From assembly GCA_024402505.1 (NCBI GenBank), contig JAKSTP010000001.1:62001-126000 (forward strand): a stretch of DNA of 64,000 nt. The letters are read 5' to 3'. A program made the position numbers and the translations under genes. Each line of letters opens with the position of its first letter. Positions within the stretch are counted from its first letter, which is position 1. The notes under the pieces were generated by a model, which was not told where the DNA came from, did not search any database, and worked only from the letters and a program-made list of their open reading frames with translations. This DNA comes from Treponema sp. GTDB taxonomy: Bacteria; Spirochaetota; Spirochaetia; Treponematales; Treponemataceae. Positions 33,929 through 42,475 of this stretch are shown piece after piece.

Positions 33929-35173
33929 ATGGAATCTTTTTTTAACAACGAATTTAAATCAATAAAATCCTACATTGAAAATCACACAAATGACATGATT
34001 GAGCTTCAGTCAATTCTTACTTCACATCCGGCCATTGCTCCTGAAAACGGAGGTGACGGTGAATGGGAAAAATGTGCCGCCCTTGAAGAATGGCTCAAAT
34101 CAAATGGAATAAAAAATCTTGAACATTTTGATGCACCTGACGAAAGGGTTTCTGCAAAAAAACGCCCGAATCTCATTGCAACAATTCCTGGAAATCAAGA
34201 TGATCATACTATCTGGGTATGTGCCCACCTTGATGTAGTACCGGTAGGTGAACTTTCTGCCTGGGAAACAGATCCATGGAAAGTTACCGAAAAAGATGGA
34301 AAACTTTACGGTCGTGGTGTAGAAGATAACCAGCAGGGGCTTGTAAGCGGAGTTTTAGCTGCCTTAGCCTTTGTAAAACAGCACATCCTTCCAGAATACA
34401 CAATCAAACTACTTTTTATGGCAGATGAAGAAGTTGGTTCCCACTACGGCATGATCTGGCTTATTGAGAACCACAGTGAGCTTTTTTCTAAAAATGATTT
34501 GATTCTTATTCCTGATGGTGGAGATCCAAAAGGCGAAACTATTGAAATTGCAGAAAAAAACATAGCCTGGTTTAAATTCCATACGATTGGAAAACAGTGT
34601 CACGGAAGTCGTCCTGATCAGGGAAAAAATGCTTTCCTGGCAGCAAGTGAGTTAGCCCTTCTTGTTCATGATATGGAAAATGTTTTCAACAAGACAGACC
34701 CTCTTTTTGAACCAGACCGATCAACTTTTGAACCTACCATGAAATACCGCAACGTAGACGGCGTAAATATGATTCCAGGAGACGACATTTTCTGTGCTGA
34801 CTGCCGTATTTTGCCATGTTATTCCCTTGATGAGGTTCGTGAAGAACTAAAAAAACGTGTTTCGTCTGTAGAAAATAAATATGGAGTTAAAATCGAAATT
34901 GAAGAACTTCAGGCAGCTCAGAGTGTTGCTACAAGTGAAAAAGCTCCTGTGGTTCTAAAACTTAAAGAATCCATAAAAGCCGTACACAACATTGATGCTA
35001 GATGCATTGGTATTGGCGGCGGAACAGTTGGTGCTGAACTTCGAAACAAAGGTTTTGACTGTGTTGTATGGTCTACAATGGACGAACTTTGTCATCAACC
35101 TAACGAATATTGTAAGATTGAGAACATTGGGAAAGATGCACTTACCATTGCATTTATGGCCATTAACCCTTAG
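33929..35173 (+). CDS. M20 family metallopeptidase/dipeptidase
   Basis: 414 residues with the co-catalytic di-metal site of the M20 family: CAHLDVVP (first His), LYGRGVEDNQQG (bridging Asp), MADEEVGS (Glu pair) and HGSRPDQGKNAF in the dimerisation lid region. The last metal ligand is expected in the C-terminal stretch around ELCHQPNEYC. M20 enzymes remove single residues from peptides or deacylate amino acids; ArgE/DapE-like activity is possible but dipeptidase or carboxypeptidase is more likely. It stands alone with its own promoter and no Shine-Dalgarno sequence. Confidence 0.9.
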   Translation: MESFFNNEFKSIKSYIENHTNDMIELQSILTSHPAIAPENGGDGEWEKCAALEEWLKSNGIKNLEHFDAPDERVSAKKRPNLIATIPGNQDDHTIWVCAHLDVVPVGELSAWETDPWKVTEKDGKLYGRGVEDNQQGLVSGVLAALAFVKQHILPEYTIKLLFMADEEVGSHYGMIWLIENHSELFSKNDLILIPDGGDPKGETIEIAEKNIAWFKFHTIGKQCHGSRPDQGKNAFLAASELALLVHDMENVFNKTDPLFEPDRSTFEPTMKYRNVDGVNMIPGDDIFCADCRILPCYSLDEVREELKKRVSSVENKYGVKIEIEELQAAQSVATSEKAPVVLKLKESIKAVHNIDARCIGIGGGTVGAELRNKGFDCVVWSTMDELCHQPNEYCKIENIGKDALTIAFMAINP

Positions 35174-35181
35174 AAAGTTTA

Positions 35182-35210
35182 CTGTTTTCTCCAAATTTTT
35201 GAGAAAATAG
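35182..35210 (+). terminator. weak terminator-like hairpin after the M20 gene
   Basis: A 10-bp AT-rich stem with one G-U pair (35182-35191 with 35201-35210) and a 9-nt loop, followed by ATTTTATTT-like sequence. It separates the peptidase gene from the chemoreceptor promoter. Confidence 0.35.
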
Positions 35211-35219
35211 AGATTTTAT

Positions 35220-35248
35220 TTGCAGATTTGTCCCAATTATGTTATAAT
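35220..35248 (+). promoter_or_regulatory. chemoreceptor gene promoter, extended -10
   Basis: TTGCAG (35220-35225), 17-nt spacer, TATAAT (35243-35248) preceded by TGT, giving an extended -10. The leader is about 15 nt with GGAG before the ATG at 35270. Confidence 0.65.
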
Positions 35249-35269
35249 AATTTTATTATAGGAGTTTAT

Positions 35270-37147
35270 ATGTCTAAAGAATCTACTACAAAAAAAGGAC
35301 TATCAAAAACAGTATTAGTACTGTCTTTCTTGATTTACATCATTCCATACTGGCTTACAGGTCCTGTTGCACTCTTTGCAGACATGATTGCAAATAAAGA
35401 ATATTTCGTATTATTTACAAGTGGTATTTACTATGGTTTTGAAGCACTGGCTATTATTATTTCTATATTAATAATTGGCTTTGCAAACCGTACCTTCAAA
35501 AAATATGATGGTTCAGAAGAATCAATTGAAACTACCAATAAGCGACTCAAGATTTTTGAAACAGCTTCCATTGTTGTTCCTTTGACAAACGCACTTTTTG
35601 TAGCCATTGCAATGAGTCTTTCTGCTAAAACTGCCGGAATCACTCTTACACATTTTGGAAACACAAATCCATTTCCAGCATTCATTTGCTGTGCTTATTC
35701 AACTGTAAGCCTTTTCTCGCTGGTTGTTTACGTTATCCAGATTCAGATTAATGAAAAGAACCTTTCATGGCTTCCATTCAAACAGGAATATATTACCCTT
35801 GATATTACAAAACGAAATCTTCTTACACTGATTTTCTCACTTCTGGGAATCTTCCTTTTGATTTTCTGTGTTCTTCTTATTCCAGAAACTTATGTAAAAG
35901 GAAGTTCTTACATTCTTTCTAAGATTCTTACAGTAGTTATCTGTGGTATTATTATTTTTGCCTTTATCGAGCTTATGCTTCTTGGAGATATTAAAGGAAC
36001 AATTAAAAACCTTGCTATATTTGCAGGAAGTCTTGCAGAAAAAAATTATACTCCAGAAGATATTAAGATTTTCAACCGAAGTGAACTTGGTGTAGTTGCC
36101 CTCAATATGAACAACTTCAGAAGCATTACAAAAGAACTTCTTCAGGACTTCCAGTCAGGTTGTGAAGGAACTCTTTCTGTAGCTTCAGGATTGAACACTA
36201 ACCTTCTAAAATCTTCAGCCACCCTTGATGACATTACAGCCACTGTTGGTAACGTAAAAAATGATATGGACAATCAGGCTGCCGGTGTTGAAGAAGCACT
36301 TTCTACAACCGAACAGATTATGGAAAGAATTGAACGACTGAACGAAGCAATTGAAATCCAGGCTTCCGGTGTTGTTCAGTCATCTGCCGCCATTGAACAG
36401 ATGGTTGCAAACGTAAACTCAGTTTCATCAATTCTTGAAAAGAATACACAGTCTGTAAATGACCTTGCCACCGCTTCAAATGAAGGCCGCAAGCGAGTAC
36501 AGTCAGCCGTTCAGATGTCTGAAGAAATTATTTCACAGTCTAGCGGACTTCTGGAAGCTTCAAAAACAATTCAGTCAATTGCAAGCCAGACTAACCTTCT
36601 TGCTATGAACGCTGCCATCGAATCAGCCCACGCAGGTGAAGCCGGAAAAGGATTTGCCGTTGTTGCTGACGAAATCCGTAAACTTGCAGAACAGTCAAAC
36701 AACCAGTCTAAATCTATTGAAGACAACCTTAAGACTCTTTCAAATGCCATTCAGCAGGTTGCAGACCATACACGTCAGGTTCAGCAGCAGTTTGAAATCA
36801 TCTACGATCTTTCTAACACTGTTAAAAATCAGGAAGATGTTATTTCTAATGCCATGGCAGAACAGACTTCTGGTAACAAACAGGTACTTGAAGGAATCCG
36901 TTCTATCAGCGATTCAACTTCGACTGTAAAAGACAGTGCCAGCGAAATGAAGCTTGGTGGTGAACAGATTGTTGAAGAAATGAAAGTACTTTCTGATACA
37001 ACTCGTAACATCAATGAACGCATGACAGAAGTTACACAGAGCATTGACCGCATCATCGAAGACCTTGGAGATGTTCAGGCAAGTTCTGCAGAAAACTCAA
37101 CAAGCATTGATAATCTGAACAACGAAATCGCATTGTTCAAACTTTAA
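35270..37147 (+). CDS. methyl-accepting chemotaxis protein with six-helix membrane sensor
   Basis: 625 residues. The start is ATG 35270, preceded by GGAG; the open frame extends 14 codons further upstream into the promoter. About six transmembrane helices fill residues 10-245 with no large periplasmic ligand domain, so sensing is probably within the membrane or through partners. A short HAMP-like segment is followed by the cytoplasmic signalling helices, with the hairpin tip [24 protein letters not shown] cut here to its recognisable core [16 protein letters not shown]. It would control CheA activity and hence periplasmic flagellar rotation. It is monocistronic: own promoter, strong terminator. 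Confidence 0.93.
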   Translation: MSKESTTKKGLSKTVLVLSFLIYIIPYWLTGPVALFADMIANKEYFVLFTSGIYYGFEALAIIISILIIGFANRTFKKYDGSEESIETTNKRLKIFETASIVVPLTNALFVAIAMSLSAKTAGITLTHFGNTNPFPAFICCAYSTVSLFSLVVYVIQIQINEKNLSWLPFKQEYITLDITKRNLLTLIFSLLGIFLLIFCVLLIPETYVKGSSYILSKILTVVICGIIIFAFIELMLLGDIKGTIKNLAIFAGSLAEKNYTPEDIKIFNRSELGVVALNMNNFRSITKELLQDFQSGCEGTLSVASGLNTNLLKSSATLDDITATVGNVKNDMDNQAAGVEEALSTTEQIMERIERLNEAIEIQASGVVQSSAAIEQMVANVNSVSSILEKNTQSVNDLATASNEGRKRVQSAVQMSEEIISQSSGLLEASKTIQSIASQTNLLAMNAAIESAHAGEAGKGFAVVADEIRKLAEQSNNQSKSIEDNLKTLSNAIQQVADHTRQVQQQFEIIYDLSNTVKNQEDVISNAMAEQTSGNKQVLEGIRSISDSTSTVKDSASEMKLGGEQIVEEMKVLSDTTRNINERMTEVTQSIDRIIEDLGDVQASSAENSTSIDNLNNEIALFKL

Positions 37148-37171
37148 TCCTTTCTTTAATAAGAACAAAAA

Positions 37172-37206
37172 AAAGCTTACCCAAGGAAACACGGGTAAGC
37201 TTTCTT
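37172..37206 (+). terminator. intrinsic terminator after the chemoreceptor gene
   Basis: Perfect 11-bp stem AAAGCTTACCC (37172-37182) with GGGTAAGCTTT (37193-37203), 10-nt loop, followed by TTTCTTATTT. An A-run precedes the stem, so it may also act on the convergent ABC operon. Confidence 0.85.
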
Positions 37207-37230
37207 ATTTAACCGTAAATTTATAAAACT

Positions 37231-38025
37231 CTATGAAAGCAGGATTCGGTCGTTTTCGGCAGCATTTCCACCAACAAGACTGAATTTTTCAAGAAGGTCC
37301 TTTACTTCAAGATTTTTCTTTTCTTCACCCCGAACATCGTAAACAATGCGGCCTTCGCTCATCATAATAAGGCGGTTTCCATAACGGATAGCATGACGCA
37401 TATTATGAGTTACCATAAATGTGGTAAGGTGATCTTTTTCTACAAACTGTTCCGTAAGCTCCAGAACCTTTGCAGCTGTTTTTGGATCAAGGGCAGCTGT
37501 ATGCTCATCAAGAAGAAGCAGCTTTGGTTTCTGAAGTGTAGACATAAGAAGCGTTACGGCCTGACGCTGACCTCCAGAAAGGAGCCCTACTTTACTGTGC
37601 ATTCGATCTTCCAGTCCAAGATCAAGAAGAGCAAGTTTTTCTTTGTAAATTGCACGTTCCTCAGGTTTAATCTGCCATGAAAGACCACGTCGTTTTCCGC
37701 GGCGCATAGCAAGTGCAAGGTTTTCTTCAATTTCCATGTTTGCGGCAGTTCCCATCATTGGATCCTGGAAAACACGACCAAGATATTTTGCACGGATATG
37801 TTCAGGAGCATTTGTAATATCTTCACCATCAAGAGAAATGGTTCCGCAGTCAGCCATAAAAACACCGGCAATCAGGTTCAAAAGAGTTGATTTTCCGGCA
37901 CCGTTTCCACCAATAACAGTTACAAAATCACCGTCTTCCAGTGTAAGGCTAACATTTTTAATGGCACGTTTTTCTGTAATAGTACCAGGATTAAAAGTTT
38001 TTGATACATTTTCAATTTTAAGCAT
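37231..38025 (-). CDS. ABC transporter ATPase (TrpZ-like)
   Basis: 264 residues. Walker A GGNGAGKST, Q-loop FQDPMMG, ABC signature LLSGGQRQ, Walker B LLLLDEHTAALD and switch His in VTHNM are all present. With the upstream permease and binding protein it forms a TrpXYZ-type importer, a family whose characterised members take up tryptophan or other aromatic amino acids. ATG 38025 is chosen: AGGAGG lies 6 nt before it, whereas the in-frame ATG at 38031 touches the Shine-Dalgarno sequence. It overlaps the permease gene by 8 nt. Confidence 0.93.
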   Translation of the reverse strand: MLKIENVSKTFNPGTITEKRAIKNVSLTLEDGDFVTVIGGNGAGKSTLLNLIAGVFMADCGTISLDGEDITNAPEHIRAKYLGRVFQDPMMGTAANMEIEENLALAMRRGKRRGLSWQIKPEERAIYKEKLALLDLGLEDRMHSKVGLLSGGQRQAVTLLMSTLQKPKLLLLDEHTAALDPKTAAKVLELTEQFVEKDHLTTFMVTHNMRHAIRYGNRLIMMSEGRIVYDVRGEEKKNLEVKDLLEKFSLVGGNAAENDRILLS

Positions 38026-38953
38026 TTTCATCCTCCTGGTTTGCACGTGCTGCAACTTCAGCAAGTCGTTTTTTAAGAGTTACCTTATTTTTGAAAACAG
38101 GAACCGAAAGTGAAATGGCTACGATAAGGGCAGTAAAGAGTTTAAGGTCGGTTGATTTCAATCCAAGCTGAAGAACTACTGCAATAATAATTCGGTAGAT
38201 TACAGAACCAAGGATACAGGCCATAAGTGTATACCAGAATCCAAAACGTTTTCCAAAGATAACTTCACCAATAATAATAGAAGCAAGTCCAATAACGATT
38301 GTGCCTGTTCCCATCTGAACATCGGCATAACCCTGACTCTGGGCAACCATACCGCCAGAAAGAGCAACCAAACCGTTACTGAGCATAAGCCCCATAATTT
38401 TCATTGTATCAGTATTTACACCAAGGGCACGAACCATTTTATCATTGTTACCGGTAGCTCGCATTGCACAACCAAACTCTGTACCAAAGAAAAGGTAAAG
38501 AAGAATCACAAGAATTGCAGAAACAATTACTCCAACAACCAGAGATGCAACTGTAAGTTCACAGTTCAATACATCACAGATTTTACTCATGATTGTATCA
38601 ACACCAAGAAGCGGAATATTGGCTTTACCCATAATTCTGATGTTTACGGAATAAAGTGCAATCTGAGAAAGAATACTTGCAAGAAGTACGTGGATTTTAA
38701 GTTTTGTGTTCAATAAACCAGTGGCAAGTCCACAAATTGTACCAACTAAAAAAGCAAACAGCAGGGAAAGAAGAGGATCCATACCTCTGGTAATAAGAAT
38801 TGCGGATAATGCACCGCCAGTTGCAAAACTGCCGTCAACTGTAAGATCGGCAATATCAAGAATACGGAAGGTCAGAAACACACCAAGTGTCATAACGCCC
38901 CAAAGAACTCCCTGGGAAACAGCGCCTTCCACAGCCAATAAGATACCGTACAT
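38018..38953 (-). CDS. ABC transporter permease (TrpY/LivH-like)
   Basis: 311 residues with about eight hydrophobic helices, of the branched-chain amino-acid type permease fold (BPD_transp_2). The RATGNNDKMVRALGVN stretch is the cytoplasmic coupling loop typical of the family. It likely homodimerises and works with the ATPase encoded downstream and the binding protein encoded upstream. AGGA lies 7 nt before the ATG. A -10 box inside the intergenic inverted repeat suggests a second promoter in addition to read-through from the binding-protein gene. Confidence 0.92.
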   Translation of the reverse strand: MYGILLAVEGAVSQGVLWGVMTLGVFLTFRILDIADLTVDGSFATGGALSAILITRGMDPLLSLLFAFLVGTICGLATGLLNTKLKIHVLLASILSQIALYSVNIRIMGKANIPLLGVDTIMSKICDVLNCELTVASLVVGVIVSAILVILLYLFFGTEFGCAMRATGNNDKMVRALGVNTDTMKIMGLMLSNGLVALSGGMVAQSQGYADVQMGTGTIVIGLASIIIGEVIFGKRFGFWYTLMACILGSVIYRIIIAVVLQLGLKSTDLKLFTALIVAISLSVPVFKNKVTLKKRLAEVAARANQEDENA

Positions 38954-38990
38954 AATTATGTCCTGAAATTAAAATTACCACCGTTAAATG

Positions 38991-39040
38991 AAAAAATCAC
39001 TTAAGGCATATCTTATTAATTATACACCAAAAGTGATTTT
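38991..39040 (-). terminator. hairpin with U-run between binding protein and permease genes
   Basis: Perfect 10-bp arms AAAATCACTT (38993-39002) and AAGTGATTTT (39031-39040) with a 28-nt loop; on the minus strand six T residues follow. It probably attenuates read-through so the binding protein is made in excess. The loop contains a minus-strand TATAAT (39024-39019). Confidence 0.6.
39019..39024 (-). promoter_or_regulatory. -10 box in the hairpin loop before the permease gene
   Basis: TATAAT on the minus strand inside the loop of the terminator-like hairpin. A transcript starting here would contain only the second arm and could not form the hairpin. The -35 is weak. Confidence 0.4.
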
Positions 39041-39075
39041 ATTTGTAGTGCGATTTTTCTTTCTTAAACTAAAAA

Positions 39076-40020
39076 CTATTTAAGATTTGCTGGAATTGTG
39101 ATTCCAAGAACTTTAGCTGTTTCTTCGTTTACAGAAAGGTCACAAGTCTGAAGATACTGGATTGGCATATCAGCTGGCTTTTTACCATCTTTAAGGATTT
39201 CAACAGCCATAGAACCAGTCTGTTTTCCAAGTTCGTAGTAGTTGATACCGTAAGTTGCAAGACCACCAGACTGAACCATGCCGTCTTCACCTACGATTGT
39301 AGGGATTTTAAGCTGGTTAGCAACCTGAGCTACTGTTACCATACCTGCAGCAATCATGTTGTCTGTTGGAGAGTAAAGAGCATCAACTTTTCCGGCAGCA
39401 CTCTGTACTACCTGCTGGATTTCATTTGAGTTTGATACAGTGAAGTCTACGTATTTAAGTCCTTTAGCATCACAAGCTTTTTTTGCAAGTTCAATCTGGA
39501 AGAATGAGTTCTGTTCGTTTGAGCAGTAAAGCATACCTACAGTTTTTGCATTTGGAACAAGTTTTGTAAGAAGATCAATCTGAGCTGCACATGGTGTACG
39601 ATCAGATGTACCAGATACGTTTGTTCCTGGTTTTGAGTTAGATTTTACCAATTTAGCACTTTCTGGGTCAGTAACAGCAGTAACAAGGATTGGAATCTTT
39701 TTTGTCAGGTTAGCTACAGCCTGGGCAGCTGGAGTAGCAATTGCAAGAATCAGATCGCATCGGTCGTTAACGAATTTCTGAGCAATTGTAACACAGTTAG
39801 CCTGTTCATTCTGAGCATTCTGATAATCGATAGTAATATTTACACCATCAACATAACCTGCAGCAGCAAGTGCGTCTACGAAACCTTTGTAAGAAGCGTC
39901 CAAAGCAGGATGTTCAACAAGCTGGATTACACCGATTTTCAGAGTCTTTGCTTTTTTAGCAGCAAAAGTTGGTGTTACGAATGCACACATTGCAGCCAAA
40001 ACCAATAATAATTTTTTCAT
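39076..40020 (-). CDS. ABC transporter substrate-binding protein (TrpX-like)
   Basis: 314 residues. Signal peptide KKLLLVLAAMCAFVTPTFA, then a two-lobe ABC_sub_bind (PF04392-type) fold: KIGVIQLVEHPALDASYKGF, PILVTAVTDPESA, GTSDRTPCAAQIDLL and VGEDGMVQSGGLATYGINYYELG. These features resemble TrpX-type binding proteins that recognise aromatic amino acids; the ligand here is inferred from the family. No lipobox is seen, so it is a soluble periplasmic protein. ATG 40020 follows GGAGG by 8 nt. A strong sigma70 promoter lies upstream. Confidence 0.92.
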   Translation of the reverse strand: MKKLLLVLAAMCAFVTPTFAAKKAKTLKIGVIQLVEHPALDASYKGFVDALAAAGYVDGVNITIDYQNAQNEQANCVTIAQKFVNDRCDLILAIATPAAQAVANLTKKIPILVTAVTDPESAKLVKSNSKPGTNVSGTSDRTPCAAQIDLLTKLVPNAKTVGMLYCSNEQNSFFQIELAKKACDAKGLKYVDFTVSNSNEIQQVVQSAAGKVDALYSPTDNMIAAGMVTVAQVANQLKIPTIVGEDGMVQSGGLATYGINYYELGKQTGSMAVEILKDGKKPADMPIQYLQTCDLSVNEETAKVLGITIPANLK

Positions 40021-40055
40021 AAATTTGACCTCCAAGGATTAACCTTATTAATTAA

Positions 40056-40084
40056 ATTATACTGCTTTTTAGCTTGATTCTCAA
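40056..40084 (-). promoter_or_regulatory. promoter of the TrpXYZ-like transporter operon
   Basis: Minus-strand TTGAGA (40084-40079), 17-nt spacer, TATAAT (40061-40056). Near-consensus. The leader is about 30 nt and carries GGAGG. No T-box or other long leader structure fits between promoter and start. Confidence 0.75.
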
Positions 40085-40107
40085 CAAAATTGATATTTAT
40101 CTTCTTA

Positions 40108-40136
40108 TTGAAATCCTTTTACCTTCATATTATTAT
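40108..40136 (+). promoter_or_regulatory. CYTH gene promoter (leaderless type)
   Basis: TTGAAA (40108-40113), 17-nt spacer, TATTAT (40131-40136), then AAAAACT and the ATG at 40144. Confidence 0.65.
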
Positions 40137-40143
40137 AAAAACT

Positions 40144-40731
40144 ATGTTTGAAATTGAATTAAAAGCCCATGTAATCAACAGGGAAAATGTAATCAATAGA
40201 CTTAATGAAATGGCACGCTATTTATGCTCCAGAAACAAGGAAGATGTTTACTACACTCTTTTAAAAATGGACGGAAGCGATATAGGTGTCCGCATCAGAT
40301 GTGAAAGCGTTAAAACGGATGGAAAAATTTCTGAAGAACGAACCTTCACATATAAAAGGAAGGAAATTAAAAAAGACATTTCGGGAAACAGCATTGAAGT
40401 AAATGATGAAAATGAAATCAATCTTACAAAAGATGATGCCGCTGTTCTTGAAAAAATGTTTCTTGATATTGGAAAAATCCGCCTGAAGAAAACTAAAATC
40501 GTTGAAAACTGGGAAATGGAAACAAAGGCCGGCCTTGCAAACATAGAACTTTGTACCGTTCCGCCTCTTGGAGATTTTCTTGAAATAGAGATCATCACTG
40601 AAGATGACAGTCCTTCCCATGTAGAAGATATCAACAATGAGATAAAAAATATTTTTACCGCTTGTGGAATTGATTTGTCATTGATCGAAGACCGTTTCTA
40701 TAGCGAAATGTTAAGATCTGTGATAAAATAG
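40144..40731 (+). CDS. CYTH domain protein (CyaB/ThTPase-like)
   Basis: 195 residues from ATG 40144, which is preferred because an exact leaderless promoter ends 7 nt before it and the protein then starts with the family ExExK signature (MFEIELKAHV). Basic and acidic strand residues typical of the triphosphate tunnel follow: DIGVRIRCE, TFTYKRKEI and LEIEIITED. CYTH proteins bind triphosphorylated substrates, with thiamine triphosphatase, polyphosphatase and class IV adenylate cyclase all in the family; which applies here is unknown. It lies upstream of the DUF975-sppA pair, which has a separate Shine-Dalgarno sequence. Confidence 0.85.
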   Translation: MFEIELKAHVINRENVINRLNEMARYLCSRNKEDVYYTLLKMDGSDIGVRIRCESVKTDGKISEERTFTYKRKEIKKDISGNSIEVNDENEINLTKDDAAVLEKMFLDIGKIRLKKTKIVENWEMETKAGLANIELCTVPPLGDFLEIEIITEDDSPSHVEDINNEIKNIFTACGIDLSLIEDRFYSEMLRSVIK

Positions 40732-40775
40732 AGATATTAGAAATAAAAAGTACATAAATTAAGGAGGTGGTTATA

Positions 40776-41480
40776 ATGTTTGACCGCGTAAAGTACAAAA
40801 AATTTGCTAAAGTTCAGTTGAAAGGAAGATGGACAGTACCTGTACTCATTTGTCTTCTTTCAGTTGTTGTTGCATCTTTGTTTAATATTCCTGGATTCGC
40901 AAAAGCATCTCAGTATTCTATTTATGATGCATTGAACAATCCAGATGTAATGATTGCATTAAGTGGAAGAGCCCGTTTGACTTCTATACTGGGATTGATT
41001 TCTTCAATTGTAGTTACTATTTTTGCCTATGCAGAAATTGGGGTTTACCTTAAAATGTCCCGTTCTCCAGAACCTGTATTTTTCAGTGATTTCATTGAAG
41101 GTTTCTCACGTGCTTTGGACGCAATTCTTATTGCATTGTGGCAGTTCCTCTGGATCTGGCTCTGGTCTTTGCTTCTCTTCATTCCTGGAATCATTAAATC
41201 AATCGCCTACTCTCAGATGATTTATCTTTCTCACGAATATCCAAATGTTTCAATTCGCAAACTGATGAAAATCTCTATGGCTATTACAAAAGGTCACAAA
41301 GGTGAACTTTTCATCATGGATTTGAGCTTTTTAGGATGGGCATTCCTTTGTGCCTTTACATTTGGTATTGGAACATTGTGGCTTACACCTTATATGAACA
41401 TGTCTTTCACAAATGCATATCACGCAATGCTTAAAGAAGCTCTTGATACAGGTAGAATCCGCATGGAGGATCTACAGTAA
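40776..41480 (+). CDS. DUF975 family membrane protein
   Basis: 234 residues. ATG 40776 lies 8 nt after AAGGAGG (40761-40767); a GTG at 40767 overlaps that Shine-Dalgarno sequence and is rejected. Four to five transmembrane helices are predicted, and the opening KYKKFAKVQLKGRWTVPVLI plus the LLFIPGIIKSIAYSQMIYL centre match the DUF975 pattern. Function unknown. It overlaps sppA by 1 nt (TAATG), which suggests a link with membrane-protein or signal-peptide turnover. Confidence 0.85.
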   Translation: MFDRVKYKKFAKVQLKGRWTVPVLICLLSVVVASLFNIPGFAKASQYSIYDALNNPDVMIALSGRARLTSILGLISSIVVTIFAYAEIGVYLKMSRSPEPVFFSDFIEGFSRALDAILIALWQFLWIWLWSLLLFIPGIIKSIAYSQMIYLSHEYPNVSIRKLMKISMAITKGHKGELFIMDLSFLGWAFLCAFTFGIGTLWLTPYMNMSFTNAYHAMLKEALDTGRIRMEDLQ

Positions 41481-42475
41481 TGGAAAACAAGAAGTCTAGA
41501 AAAGGTCTTGTAATCTTTATCTGTTTGCTGGCAGTAGTTGTTCTCTCGGTAGCAGGCCTTACTATTTACGATCACTTTAGTCCTTATGCTAATACAAATT
41601 CCGGAATCTCAATTAGTTTTAGAGGTCCAAGAACAAGTATTTCCATTAAAGGTACCAACAAAAAGAATTCTGTAACTGTAATTTCGGTAAACGGAACTAT
41701 TGCAGCTGCAAACTCTACATATAATCAGCAGTGGATTTTAAGTGCCATTGAATCGGCAAAAAACAGTTCAAACAATGTGGCACTGGTTCTTTCCATCAAC
41801 TCACCAGGTGGAGCAGTTTATGAAACTGACGAAGTTTATCTTGCTCTCCAGGATTACAAAACAACCGGAAGACCAGTGTATGCCTACTTCAACCAAATGG
41901 CTGCTTCAGGCGGATACTACATGGCTTGTGCCGCCGACAAGATTTATGCAAACCGTAACACTATTACAGGTTCCATTGGTGTGATTTCAGGACAGTTTAT
42001 AGACCTTACACAGCTTTTCCAGGACTACGGAATCGACTATAGAACAATTCACGCCGGTAAAAACAAGAACATGGGTAACTACAATGAAAAAATCACTCAG
42101 GAACAGATTAACATCATGCAGTCTGTTGCTGATGAATGTTACGAACAGTTCGCACTTATTGTTTCAAAGGGAAGAAACATTCCTTACAATGAGGTAAAGA
42201 ACCTTGCCGACGGACGCATCTATACTGCAAAACAGGCTCTTTTGAACGGCCTTATTGATCAGATTTCAACTTTTGATGAAATGATGGATGCCTTGGAAGA
42301 AGAACTTGGTGTAGAAATTAAACCGGTATATCTTTCATACGCAAGAAAACAGACATTCGTTGAAAGTCTTATGGGACTTGCCAGCAAGGCAGATAAAGAA
42401 GCCTCAGCACTGGACAAACTCTTTGCAGAAATCAAGGATTTTGACCAGTACCCGGCTTATCTTTACAGACCCTAA
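41480..42475 (+). CDS. sppA: signal peptide peptidase SppA, short form
   Basis: 331 residues, S49 family. An N-terminal transmembrane anchor (about 9-30) precedes a periplasmic protease domain: SINSPGGAVYETDEVY, catalytic Ser143 in QMAASGGYYMA, NTITGSIGVISG and a lysine of the dyad in HAGKNKN (194 or 196, matching the roughly 52-residue Ser-Lys spacing of the Bacillus enzyme). It degrades leftover signal peptides. Half-length relative to E. coli SppA, as in Gram-positives. It converges end-to-end on lon, and its terminator lies inside lon. Confidence 0.93.
   Translation: MENKKSRKGLVIFICLLAVVVLSVAGLTIYDHFSPYANTNSGISISFRGPRTSISIKGTNKKNSVTVISVNGTIAAANSTYNQQWILSAIESAKNSSNNVALVLSINSPGGAVYETDEVYLALQDYKTTGRPVYAYFNQMAASGGYYMACAADKIYANRNTITGSIGVISGQFIDLTQLFQDYGIDYRTIHAGKNKNMGNYNEKITQEQINIMQSVADECYEQFALIVSKGRNIPYNEVKNLADGRIYTAKQALLNGLIDQISTFDEMMDALEEELGVEIKPVYLSYARKQTFVESLMGLASKADKEASALDKLFAEIKDFDQYPAYLYRP

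Noticed and set aside
40021-40143. T-box or tryptophan riboswitch upstream of the TrpXYZ-like operon
   Set aside because: The leader is only about 30 nt and no T-box core or terminator/antiterminator pair is seen.
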